In this document: positions 25,342-33,986 of the stretch, one piece after another | Layout: every line of letters begins with the position of its first letter | Numbering within the stretch: position 1 is the first letter of the stretch | Origin: Eutrophocola sp963925675 | Lineage (GTDB): Bacteria; Pseudomonadota; Gammaproteobacteria; Pseudomonadales; Pseudohongiellaceae | Direction of reading: 5' to 3' | Assembly: GCA_963925675.1 (NCBI GenBank) | Contig: CAWUSW010000031.1 | Coordinates: forward strand, 10,706-74,705 | DNA length: 64,000 nt | Notes under the pieces: generated by a model | Database searches by the model: none | Seen by the model: only the letters and a program-made list of their open reading frames with translations | Told to the model about the DNA's origin: nothing | Made by a program: the position numbers and the translations under genes

Positions 25342-26894
25342 TGACAATCAAAATTTACATACCTCGCGAAACCACATCAGCCTCTCTTGGCGCAGAACTG
25401 ATTGCCAGGGCCATTGATACGGAAGCTAAATACCGCAATATTGATATTGAAATTGTTCGTAATGGTTCCCGTGGCGCATGCTGGCTGGAACCTCTCGTCG
25501 AAGTTGATTCCGCTGCAGGACGCGTTGGCTACGGCGCCGTGTCTCTGGAAGATGTCCCTGACTTGTTTGATGCAGATTTTATCAATGGCGGCAAACATGC
25601 CAAATTGCTTGGTGATGTTGAAGCCCTGCCCTGGTTCAAGAATCAGGAACGCCTGACTTTCGCCCGCTGCGGAATCATTGATGCCACTTCTGTGAGCGCC
25701 TATGAAAGCCTGGGCGGCTTTACTGGATTGAAAAATGCTCTTGCAAGTGATGCCGACGGTATCATTCAGGAAGTATTGGATTCTGGTCTCAGAGGTCGTG
25801 GTGGTGCCGCCTTCCCTACCGGCATCAAGTGGCGCACAGTAGCTGACTGCGATATAGAACAAAAATATATTGTGTGCAACGCTGACGAAGGTGACAGCGG
25901 CACATTTTCGGATCGCATGATCATGGAAGGTGATCCCTTAAGCCTGGTTGAGGGCATGACCATTGCAGGTCTGGCAGTGGGTGCAGATACCGGTTATATC
26001 TATCTGCGCTCGGAATATCCCCTTACCCAAACCATTCTCAACGAAGCCATAGCTGCAGCTACAGAAGCCGGCTATCTTGGCTCAGACATACAGGGTTCTG
26101 GTAAAAATTTTACAATTGAAGTATTCATGGGAGCAGGTGCTTATATCTGCGGTGAAGAAACTTCCCTGCTGGAAAGTCTCGAAGGCAAGCGCGGGCAAAT
26201 TCGTTTTAAACCTCCCCTGCCTGCAATTAAAGGGCTTTTTGGCAAGCCCACCGTGGTAAATAATGTAATTTCGCTCGCCACTGTGCCGGTAATTCTGGAA
26301 AAAGGTGGCAAGCATTATGCTGAATACGGCCAGGGCCGTTCTCTGGGCACCATGCCTTTGCAGTTAGGTGGAAATATCAAACAAGGCGGCCTGGTAGAAA
26401 AAGCTTTTGGTCTTACCTTACGCCAACTTATTGAAGACTTTGGTGCTGGTACCGCCACAGGACGTCCATTGCGGGCTGTTCAGGTAGGCGGTCCACTAGG
26501 TGCCTATTTCCCCGATGAACTTCTTGATACCCAGCTGGATTATGAAGAATTCGCCAAGGCAGGCGGTATGCTCGGACATGGTGGTGTAGTAGTATTTGAC
26601 GATAGTGTAGACATGGCTAAACAGGCCCGCTTCTCAATGGAATTTTGCGCTGTAGAATCTTGTGGAAAATGTACTCCCTGTCGTATCGGTTCAGTCCGTG
26701 GCATGGAAGTCATTGACAGGATAGTTGCAGCCGAAAACGAAGCAGACAGGGAATCACAACATATCGTTCTGAAAGACCTGTGCGAAACAATGGAATCCGC
26801 TTCTCTTTGCGCCATGGGCGGTCTAACTCCAATCCCGGTAATGAGTGCTGTAAAACATTTTGCCGCTGATTTTAATAAAGGTGAACTCCAATGA
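25341..26894 (+). CDS. fdsB: NAD-dependent formate dehydrogenase beta subunit (NuoF-like)
   Basis: 517 residues. An N-terminal thioredoxin-like region (to about 110) precedes the NuoF-like FMN/NADH domain (GLRGRGGAAFPTGIKW, then NADEGDSGTFSDR and GAGAYICGEETSL) and the [4Fe-4S] site ESCGKCTPCRIG (about 437-449) with a fourth Cys at SLCAMGG. It binds FMN and NAD+ and gives NADH from formate electrons. Its stop overlaps the fdsA start in an ATGA arrangement. Confidence 0.94.
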   Translation: MTIKIYIPRETTSASLGAELIARAIDTEAKYRNIDIEIVRNGSRGACWLEPLVEVDSAAGRVGYGAVSLEDVPDLFDADFINGGKHAKLLGDVEALPWFKNQERLTFARCGIIDATSVSAYESLGGFTGLKNALASDADGIIQEVLDSGLRGRGGAAFPTGIKWRTVADCDIEQKYIVCNADEGDSGTFSDRMIMEGDPLSLVEGMTIAGLAVGADTGYIYLRSEYPLTQTILNEAIAAATEAGYLGSDIQGSGKNFTIEVFMGAGAYICGEETSLLESLEGKRGQIRFKPPLPAIKGLFGKPTVVNNVISLATVPVILEKGGKHYAEYGQGRSLGTMPLQLGGNIKQGGLVEKAFGLTLRQLIEDFGAGTATGRPLRAVQVGGPLGAYFPDELLDTQLDYEEFAKAGGMLGHGGVVVFDDSVDMAKQARFSMEFCAVESCGKCTPCRIGSVRGMEVIDRIVAAENEADRESQHIVLKDLCETMESASLCAMGGLTPIPVMSAVKHFAADFNKGELQ

Positions 26895-29740
26895 GCTTAG
26901 AAAAAGAGATCGATTACGGAACGCCGGCTGTTACTGACACCGAAGAAGTCACCGTAGTCATTGACGGTCAATCCTTATCTGTTCCCAAAGGCACCAGCGT
27001 TATGCGCGCCTCACAGATGTTAGGCACAACTATTCCAAAATTATGCGCTACAGATTCACTGGAACCTTTTGGTTCCTGTCGCCTGTGTCTGGTGGAAATT
27101 GATGGTCGCCGCGGTACTCCTGCTTCCTGTACCACACCTGTAGAAGACGGCATGGTAGTGCACACAGAAAATGAAAAACTGAACAAACTCCGTAAAGGCG
27201 TGATGGAACTTTATATTTCTGATCACCCACTGGACTGCCTTACCTGCTCAGCCAACGGCGACTGCGAACTGCAGGATATGGCTGGTGCAGTTGGACTGCG
27301 TGATGTACGTTATGGTTATGAAGGTGAAAATCACCTTGATGCGCCAACAGACACCAGCAACCCTTATTTTCAGTTTGAAGCCAGCAAATGTATTGTTTGC
27401 TCACGCTGTGTGCGCGCTTGTGAAGAAGTCCAGGGTACCTTTGCACTGACCATCAGTGGCAATGGCTTCAGATCCCACGTCAGCGCCGGTGTTGAAGAAA
27501 CTTTCATGAATTCTGAGTGTGTATCCTGCGGCGCTTGTGTACAGGCCTGCCCGACTGCAACTCTTATGGAAAAATCAGTTGTAGATCTTGGCACCCCGGA
27601 GCACAGCGTAGAAACTACCTGTGCCTATTGTGGTGTCGGCTGTACCTTCCGCGCTGAAATGAAAGGTGATCAGGTTGTCCGCATGGTGCCATCCAAGGGT
27701 GGTAAGGCCAATGATGGCCACTCCTGCATCAAAGGCCGCTTTGCCTTTGGTTATTCAACGCATAAAGATCGTATTCTCAAGCCAATGATTCGAGAGAATA
27801 CTTCAGATCCATGGCGCGAAGTTGAGTGGGATGAAGCCATTGCCTATACCGCAAAACGCTTTATGGAAATTCAGGAACAATATGGCCGCAAATCTATCGG
27901 TGGTATTACCTCTTCCCGTACCACCAATGAAGAAGTTTACGTGGTTCAGAAAATGATTCGTGCCGCGTTCCGAAATAACAACACCGACACTTGTGCACGT
28001 GTTTGTCACTCCCCTACCGGTTATGGGCTCAATCAAACCTTAGGTACTTCTGCCGGCACACAGGATTTTGCCAGTGTTGATGAGACCGATTTAATGTTGT
28101 TAATCGGCGCTAACCCTACTGATGCGCATCCGGTATTTGCTTCACGTATGAAAAAACGCCTGCGCGAAGGTGCCAATATTATTGTCTGCGATCCACGCCG
28201 CATAGACCTGGTGGAATCTCCACATGTTAAAGCCACAGTTCATATACCCTTGCTGCCAGGCACGAACGTAGCACTGATAAATGCCCTGGCCTATACCATT
28301 GTTGAAGAAGACCTCGCGGACTGGGATTATGTCAACGCGCGTTGTGATAAAGAAGCCTTTGAAGAATGGCTGACCTTTATCAAGGATCCAAAAAATGCCC
28401 CTGAAGCCGTGGCCGATTTATTGGGTGGTGATGCTGAAAAAGTACGTGAAGCTGCACGTCAATACGCTAACGCAGAACGCGGTTCAATTTATTACGGCCT
28501 GGGTGTTACTGAACATTCTCAAGGTTCTACCATGGTAATGGGCATGGCCAATCTGGCGATGCTCACTGGTAATATCGGTATAAATGGCGCAGGTGTTAAC
28601 CCACTGCGCGGCCAGAACAATGTGCAGGGATCCTGTGATATGGGCTCCTTCCCACATGAATTCCCCGGTTATCGCCATGTCAGTCAAGATGATGTCAGAA
28701 AACAATTCTCTGATGCCTGGGGTGTTGAGCAGGATGCTGAGCCCGGTTATCGAATTCCCAATATGTTTGATGCGGCTATTAAAGGAATCTATAAGGGCAT
28801 GTTTGTTCAGGGCGAAGATATTGCCCAATCCGACCCTGATACCCATCATGTAGAAGCAGCCCTGGAAAATCTTGATTGTCTGGTAGTACAGGATCTGTTT
28901 CTAAATGAAACCGCCAAGTTTGCCCATATTTTCCTGCCAGGAACCTCCTTTCTGGAAAAAGATGGCACCTTCACCAATGCAGAACGTCGCCTGGGTCGTG
29001 TTAGACCGGTAATGGCATCGAAGATTGGTAAAGAAGAATGGCAGGTGGCCATGGAAATATCCCAGGCTATGGGATATCCAATGCATTACAATAATTCAGC
29101 AGAGATAATGGATGAAATCGCCGCGCTGACGCCAACTTTTGCCGGTGTCAGTTTTGAGCGCCTGGATAATGAAGGCAGCATGCAGTGGCCTGTTAACGAT
29201 GCCGCACCGAACGGCACGCCAATCATGCACATCGGTGAATTTGTCCGCGGTAAAGGTAATTTTAAAGTTACCGAATTTGTACCAACAGAAGAAAAGGTGA
29301 CGAAGAAATTCCCGCTGATTCTGACCACTGGCCGTATTCTTAGTCAGTACAATGTTGGTGCCCAAACGCGCCGTACAGAAAACAATCAATGGTTCCCGGA
29401 AGACATTCTGGAAATTCATATTGAAGACGCTCTAGAAAGAGGCATTAAAGATGGTGACCTGATTAAAATTGCCAGCCGTAAGGGTGAGACAACCATGCAT
29501 GCGAAAGTATCAGATCGCATGCAGCCAGGTGTTGTTTATACAACTTTCCACAATCCCTTGTCTGGTGCCAATGTAGTAACTACTGAATTCAGTGACTGGG
29601 CAACCAGTTGTCCTGAATACAAAGTAACTGCAGTACAGGTAGGCGTGACTGAATCAATGTCTGAATGGCAGAAACAGTATCTTGCCTACAATAAAGAGCG
29701 CCGTAATTTTGCTGACAACGATGAGGAAGTAAGTCACTGA
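26891..29740 (+). CDS. fdsA: NAD-dependent formate dehydrogenase alpha subunit, molybdenum catalytic
   Basis: 949 residues. An N-terminal [2Fe-2S] domain (CRLCLVEIDG) and NuoG-like His/Cys cluster (DHPLDCLTC then CELQD) come first, followed by two [4Fe-4S] ferredoxin motifs (CIVCSRCVRAC and CVSCGACVQAC), the [4Fe-4S] site CAYCGVGC and the molybdopterin bis-MGD domains. The Mo ligand is Cys372 (ARVCHSPT, codon TGT at 28004-28006), so this is the cysteine rather than the selenocysteine form. It oxidises formate to CO2. FdhD and MobA, needed for its cofactor, are encoded nearby. No fdsD-like small gene follows it. Confidence 0.95.
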   Translation: MSLEKEIDYGTPAVTDTEEVTVVIDGQSLSVPKGTSVMRASQMLGTTIPKLCATDSLEPFGSCRLCLVEIDGRRGTPASCTTPVEDGMVVHTENEKLNKLRKGVMELYISDHPLDCLTCSANGDCELQDMAGAVGLRDVRYGYEGENHLDAPTDTSNPYFQFEASKCIVCSRCVRACEEVQGTFALTISGNGFRSHVSAGVEETFMNSECVSCGACVQACPTATLMEKSVVDLGTPEHSVETTCAYCGVGCTFRAEMKGDQVVRMVPSKGGKANDGHSCIKGRFAFGYSTHKDRILKPMIRENTSDPWREVEWDEAIAYTAKRFMEIQEQYGRKSIGGITSSRTTNEEVYVVQKMIRAAFRNNNTDTCARVCHSPTGYGLNQTLGTSAGTQDFASVDETDLMLLIGANPTDAHPVFASRMKKRLREGANIIVCDPRRIDLVESPHVKATVHIPLLPGTNVALINALAYTIVEEDLADWDYVNARCDKEAFEEWLTFIKDPKNAPEAVADLLGGDAEKVREAARQYANAERGSIYYGLGVTEHSQGSTMVMGMANLAMLTGNIGINGAGVNPLRGQNNVQGSCDMGSFPHEFPGYRHVSQDDVRKQFSDAWGVEQDAEPGYRIPNMFDAAIKGIYKGMFVQGEDIAQSDPDTHHVEAALENLDCLVVQDLFLNETAKFAHIFLPGTSFLEKDGTFTNAERRLGRVRPVMASKIGKEEWQVAMEISQAMGYPMHYNNSAEIMDEIAALTPTFAGVSFERLDNEGSMQWPVNDAAPNGTPIMHIGEFVRGKGNFKVTEFVPTEEKVTKKFPLILTTGRILSQYNVGAQTRRTENNQWFPEDILEIHIEDALERGIKDGDLIKIASRKGETTMHAKVSDRMQPGVVYTTFHNPLSGANVVTTEFSDWATSCPEYKVTAVQVGVTESMSEWQKQYLAYNKERRNFADNDEEVSH

Positions 29741-29765
29741 TTTTTCATACTCAGCTTTAAAATAT

Positions 29766-29805
29766 AAAAAAAGCCGGCCCTGTTTTAACAGGGCCGGCTT
29801 TTTTA
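29766..29805. terminator. Rho-independent terminator, bidirectional
   Basis: A run, then AAGCCGGCCCTG paired with CAGGGCCGGCTT around a short TTTTAA loop, then TTTTTT. It separates the convergent fdsA and mobA genes. Confidence 0.94.
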
Positions 29806-29830
29806 TAAATGATTTTTTAACTATTTCTAT

Positions 29831-30415
29831 TTACTCACATTGCATTTTTTTAAATTGATTCCAGTCTTCAGGACTATTCAGATTAAAGAAAACATTTTCT
29901 GGTAATCCAAGTGTATCAATTGGCCTGGCTGAAAAAGCTCTTAGCAAGGATTTCATTGATCTGTCACCGCCCAGCGCAGTAGACTCAACAAAAAGCCCGT
30001 CAAGATAATCTCGCAATTGCGGGCTTAGCTTGAAAACACAGGGAAAGACTTCCCCTTCATAAAAACAACTGTCAGCATCTCCGATTGAAACAAACAATCG
30101 CGTCAGGGTCAGACTATCGAGCATTGGCATATCTACGGGAATGACCAATAAAGAAGAACCATCCAGGCCGACTTTGTCATCAATGGTATGCACCGCCGCA
30201 TGTAAGCCACCAAGAGGACCACATTCCGGCAGCAGATCGGGGATCGTCTGGTGCCCCTCCACCTCTCCACTAATCAGCACATGATCAGCACCTGAAAGCT
30301 TAAGACGCGCCAGCGAATGTTCAAGTAAGGTTTTCCCGTCAAAGGACAGCGTACTTTTGTCTCCCCCCATACGGGAAGATTTGCCGCCAGCAAGCAGAAG
30401 TGCATACAACATCAA
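29831..30415 (-). CDS. mobA: Molybdenum cofactor guanylyltransferase MobA
   Basis: 194 residues with the nucleotidyltransferase signature LLAGGKSSRMGGDKS (about 7-21) and the VPVDMPML Mg-binding motif. It adds GMP to molybdopterin to make (bis-)MGD, the cofactor form FdsA needs. It lies convergent to the fds operon with a shared terminator, and 21 bp behind the mscS-type gene on the same strand, so it may be transcribed from that promoter. Confidence 0.94.
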   Translation of the reverse strand: MMLYALLLAGGKSSRMGGDKSTLSFDGKTLLEHSLARLKLSGADHVLISGEVEGHQTIPDLLPECGPLGGLHAAVHTIDDKVGLDGSSLLVIPVDMPMLDSLTLTRLFVSIGDADSCFYEGEVFPCVFKLSPQLRDYLDGLFVESTALGGDRSMKSLLRAFSARPIDTLGLPENVFFNLNSPEDWNQFKKMQCE

Positions 30416-30436
30416 TATTGACCCGGGATAATCGAG

Positions 30437-31264
30437 CTACTCACCCTGATTGATAAGATGCACATGGCGCTGAGGAAATGGTATTTCGATATCATTTTCA
30501 GCCAATGCCTTAAATACAGCAAGATTAGTCTGGTATTTGGTTTCAAACAGCGCCTGTGTCGGCACCCAAAAACGCAGTCCAATATCAATACTGCTATCAC
30601 CGTAATTATCTATACCCACCTGAGGATCCTTGCTTGCAACTACTCCAGGTGTGCTTGTAATTGCCTGTCTGATTACTGCAATTGCCTGATCAGGATCAGA
30701 GGAATAGGCAATCCCTACTGTCACTTCTACTACACTATTGGCATTGGAATTATGAATAATCTCACCGACGATATGTTTATTGGGGATAATAATAGTCACA
30801 TCGTCTTCATTGGTCAGGATGGTATAGGCAAGTTTTACTTCCCTGACCACACCGGTAACACCCTGTACAGAAATAGTGTCGCCAACGACAAATGGCCGGG
30901 TGATAATAATGCTGACACCAGCGGCATAGTTCGACAACAGTCCCTGTAAGGCCAATCCAGCACCCAAAGCCAAGGCGCCGATAGCAGCAACGAAAGGAGT
31001 AACACTTATTCCAACCTTGCCAAGCGCTATGATGGCGGTAAAGGCAATAATGAGTATTTTGATCGCACCCGCCGCAAAATGGCTCAGGGTCACATCCAGT
31101 TTTTTTCTAACCATGAAATTTTCAATAAAACCGGAAAGCTTGTTACCAACAACTATACCCAGTATCAAAACAATAATGGCACCAACAATCTGGAAACTGT
31201 AAGTCACCAAAAACTGAACAATCAGGTTATACACTTCCTGAGCCTGCTGTAATTCTTCGTCCAT
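30437..31264 (-). CDS. Small-conductance mechanosensitive channel (MscS family)
   Basis: 275 residues with three N-terminal membrane helices, the pore-lining TM3 rich in Gly/Ala (GALALGAGLALQGLLSNYAAG), then the beta domain (FVVGDTISVQGVTGVVREV, IIIPNKHIVGEII) and the C-terminal alpha/beta vestibule ending FPQRHVHL. Such channels open on hypo-osmotic shock to release solutes. Length is close to E. coli MscS (286). The downstream mobA is only 21 bp away. Confidence 0.93.
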   Translation of the reverse strand: MDEELQQAQEVYNLIVQFLVTYSFQIVGAIIVLILGIVVGNKLSGFIENFMVRKKLDVTLSHFAAGAIKILIIAFTAIIALGKVGISVTPFVAAIGALALGAGLALQGLLSNYAAGVSIIITRPFVVGDTISVQGVTGVVREVKLAYTILTNEDDVTIIIPNKHIVGEIIHNSNANSVVEVTVGIAYSSDPDQAIAVIRQAITSTPGVVASKDPQVGIDNYGDSSIDIGLRFWVPTQALFETKYQTNLAVFKALAENDIEIPFPQRHVHLINQGE

Positions 31265-31311
31265 CGTAATACCTCTGTACCTATCTGAAATTTTATATTT
31301 TTATAACTTTT

Positions 31312-32328
31312 TTATGCCTCAGGCTCTTCTTCCCTGCCATCGGCGTAAAGGGCAAACCTTCCCCTGCCAGCATGAACCTGATCATTTCGCTGCCAGGGCC
31401 AACCGCCAAACTGATCCTTCTGGTAATCCTGAAAAGCCTGTTGTAATTCTTCCCGGGTATTCATCACAAAAGGCCCATAATGCGCCACGGGCTCTGCAAT
31501 GGGTTTACCCTGTAACAGCAGTAATTTTACGGCACTTCCGGAGGCGGAGATATCCAGTGCCTGGTCAGAGTGTAATTGCAGTCCCTGACTTGCACTGATC
31601 TCTTGACCAGCTGCAGTGAGTTTATCACCAGCATAGAAATACAACATACGACTCAAACCCGCCTCAGCTGTCGGCAAGGTCCAGTTGGCCCCCGCTTCCA
31701 GTTCGATAAGCCAGACTGCCACCTGGTTGCCAGAATCTGCCGCCCATGAATTTGGTGGTGGTGCCAGTGCCTGGGTGTCGCCATAATTACCGGCAACCAG
31801 TTCAACACTGATACTTTTATTCTGTTCATCAGTAAAATTCAGCATCGGCATTTCTTCATGCCAGAACATGGTGAAATGTGGCTCTACCATTTTATTGCTT
31901 GCTGGCAGATTCAGCCAAATTTGAAACAGCAGCAAGGAGTTGTTTTCCTTTTCCTTGACCAGGGGAAACATTTCACTGTGTTGCACCCCTTTACCTGCAG
32001 TCATCCACTGAACATCGCCATCGCCATAACGGCCTGCGGCACCAAGGGAGTCAGCATGGTCGACCAGTCCGTTTTTTACCACCGTAATAGTTTCAAAACC
32101 ACGATGAGGATGACCAGGAAAACCTGGCACTTTATCGCCATGGTACATACGCCAGCCATCACGCTTTTCAAAATCCTGGCCAATATTTCGCCCTGCCAGT
32201 GAAGCATCTGGCCCGGACTCGCCGTTACCCTGAGGAAACTCATCCTGATGAAATGCACAAAAAAGAAATGGATCCAGTGTTTGCCAATGAAAATCCAGTG
32301 GCTGAACTGCGATAATGGGATTACTCAT
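31312..32328 (-). CDS. Pirin family protein
   Basis: 338 residues with two cupin domains. The N-terminal one carries the pirin motif HPHRGFETITVV with downstream GDVQWMTAGKGVQHSEM, which supplies the His/Glu metal ligands. The second domain (about 190-300) is the pirin C-terminal cupin. Family members include quercetin-degrading dioxygenases and metal-dependent regulators, so the role here is open. It is about 60 aa longer than a typical YhhW-type pirin. Confidence 0.88.
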   Translation of the reverse strand: MSNPIIAVQPLDFHWQTLDPFLFCAFHQDEFPQGNGESGPDASLAGRNIGQDFEKRDGWRMYHGDKVPGFPGHPHRGFETITVVKNGLVDHADSLGAAGRYGDGDVQWMTAGKGVQHSEMFPLVKEKENNSLLLFQIWLNLPASNKMVEPHFTMFWHEEMPMLNFTDEQNKSISVELVAGNYGDTQALAPPPNSWAADSGNQVAVWLIELEAGANWTLPTAEAGLSRMLYFYAGDKLTAAGQEISASQGLQLHSDQALDISASGSAVKLLLLQGKPIAEPVAHYGPFVMNTREELQQAFQDYQKDQFGGWPWQRNDQVHAGRGRFALYADGREEEPEA

Positions 32329-32378
32329 AACGACATTAAACTCCTAAAACTTTAATAACCCTGATAGATATCTCGCTC

Positions 32379-32747
32379 TCACTCATTAACCAGCGATAAA
32401 AACGGAACCAGAGAGATATAGAACAAGCCTGCGATCATCACTATATAGGCCACATACCTGATTGGGTTTTCTCTGGCAATATCAAGAAAGGTTCTGGCCT
32501 TGCCCTCTTCTTTTAATGTCTCGTATTCACTGCGCATTCGATTAAAGCGCTCCTCACCATATTGTTCCAGCAAGGCTTTGGCTTGAGAGAGCTGATCATC
32601 GTTACTCAGCCATAGTGCCGGCATGGAGATTCCCCAGTTTCCGGCACTGGTTTCATACACCTCGATATCATGCGCTTCCATCAAGGTATGGATTTCTTCC
32701 AGCTCGTCCGCTGGCATATGTCTGAGTTTGACTAATTGGGTTGCCAT
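32379..32747 (-). CDS. Conserved small membrane protein (DUF6164-like)
   Basis: 122 residues: a soluble N-terminal part (MATQLVKLRHMPADELEEI, resembling a DUF2007-like sequence that places a short signal-transduction-type fold), a charged helix (about 65-90) and one membrane helix near the C-terminus (PIRYVAYIVMIAGLFYISL). It resembles the gammaproteobacterial DUF6164 group from memory. Function unknown. It is divergent from the LpxR-like gene with about 95 bp between the chosen starts. Confidence 0.7.
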   Translation of the reverse strand: MATQLVKLRHMPADELEEIHTLMEAHDIEVYETSAGNWGISMPALWLSNDDQLSQAKALLEQYGEERFNRMRSEYETLKEEGKARTFLDIARENPIRYVAYIVMIAGLFYISLVPFLSLVNE

Positions 32748-32842
32748 GCCGTTATATTACCTTACCCTGTGCCAGTTTAATAAATTCCTCTGCGCCCCAT
32801 TCACCGTTACTATCCCTTTTGAACTATCGACGCAAAGACCCA

Positions 32843-33901
32843 ATGTACAAAATATTCAAAACAACAATCATCTTGATCACTATGCTGTCCCCAGCATTGG
32901 CCACGGCACAAAGTGATCAACCCTGGTCAGCCAATTTTTTCCTGGAGAACGACTTGTTCGCCAATACCGACCTGAATTACACCAACGGTATCCGCTTTTC
33001 GACTATTTCCCCGGATCTGGAAAGTTTCCAGGATCCTAATGGACAAAAATACCCGTGGGTTGAAAAGCTCAATAAGCTCCTTGAGTTTGTTCACCCCTCT
33101 CCTGTAAACCAGGATGCTGACCCTGACCACCAGAATATGGTGGTCAGCCTGGGGCAATTGATGTTTACTCCCACAGACCGTGCGCGCGTTACGCTTGATC
33201 CCACTGACAGGCCTTATGCTGGTTATTTGTATCTGGGCCTTGGCTACCATGCCAGTACAAGTGATACTTTGCACTCCACCGAATTCAACTTTGGGGTCGT
33301 CGGGCCAGCGGCTCTGGCACGCCAGAGTCAGGATTTTGTGCATCGTGTGGGTGGTATTGATCAATTTCAGGGCTGGGACAATCAATTAAAAAATGAAGCG
33401 GCGTTCCAGCTCATCTTTGAACGAAAACATAAAAATGGGCTGGTCAGGACACCATTATTTAATGGTCTCCAATTTGAAGCCATCACCCATTGGGGAGCCA
33501 GCCTTGGCAATGTCGGTAGCTACCTCAATGCTGGTGCAGAAATACGTGTCGGCTGGGACCTGCCTGATGATTTTGGTACTTCCACATTGCGGCCAGGGGG
33601 TGACAATAACACCCCGGGCAACTTGCAGAACAGCGCGTCTCCTTTCCGGCTCCACGCCTTTGTGGCATCGGACGCCCGATTAGTGGCCAATAATATCTTT
33701 CTGGATGGCAACACCTTCCGCAACACTCATGCCGTTGATCGCCGACCTCTGGTGGCAGATCTCGCAATTGGCATAGCAGGCACCTATAAAAAGCTCCGCT
33801 TCTCCTATGCCCATGTCTACCGATCCCGGGAGTTCAGTGAACAACGCAAAGCCCAGTTTTATGGCTCCTTCTCCCTCTCGTACCGCTACACCTTGAACTA
33901 A
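32843..33901 (+). CDS. Outer membrane lipid A deacylase LpxR family protein
   Basis: 352 residues from ATG at 32843; a signal peptide (about 1-20, ending ATA) follows directly, which is why I reject the longer frame starting at 32741. The mature part is a beta-barrel with LpxR/DUF2219 signatures (FFLENDLFANTDLNYTNGIR, DRPYAGYLYLGLGYH) and ends in aromatic barrel strands (FYGSFSLSYRYTLN). LpxR removes the 3'-acyloxyacyl group of lipid A in the outer membrane. The conserved Asn/Asp in the N-terminal strand are present. Activity is inferred from family. Confidence 0.85.
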   Translation: MYKIFKTTIILITMLSPALATAQSDQPWSANFFLENDLFANTDLNYTNGIRFSTISPDLESFQDPNGQKYPWVEKLNKLLEFVHPSPVNQDADPDHQNMVVSLGQLMFTPTDRARVTLDPTDRPYAGYLYLGLGYHASTSDTLHSTEFNFGVVGPAALARQSQDFVHRVGGIDQFQGWDNQLKNEAAFQLIFERKHKNGLVRTPLFNGLQFEAITHWGASLGNVGSYLNAGAEIRVGWDLPDDFGTSTLRPGGDNNTPGNLQNSASPFRLHAFVASDARLVANNIFLDGNTFRNTHAVDRRPLVADLAIGIAGTYKKLRFSYAHVYRSREFSEQRKAQFYGSFSLSYRYTLN

Positions 33902-33986
33902 GGCAAGTTCTTGGACTGTCACCGGGGTTATGATTTAATCAGCGGTCGTCTTTCCAATAATCACCGCATTTTCAAAGGAGCTACGG

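Noticed and set aside
32741..32842. Longer N-terminus for the LpxR-like protein
   Set aside because: The upstream residues are not signal-like and overlap the divergent gene; the signal peptide starts at ATG 32843.
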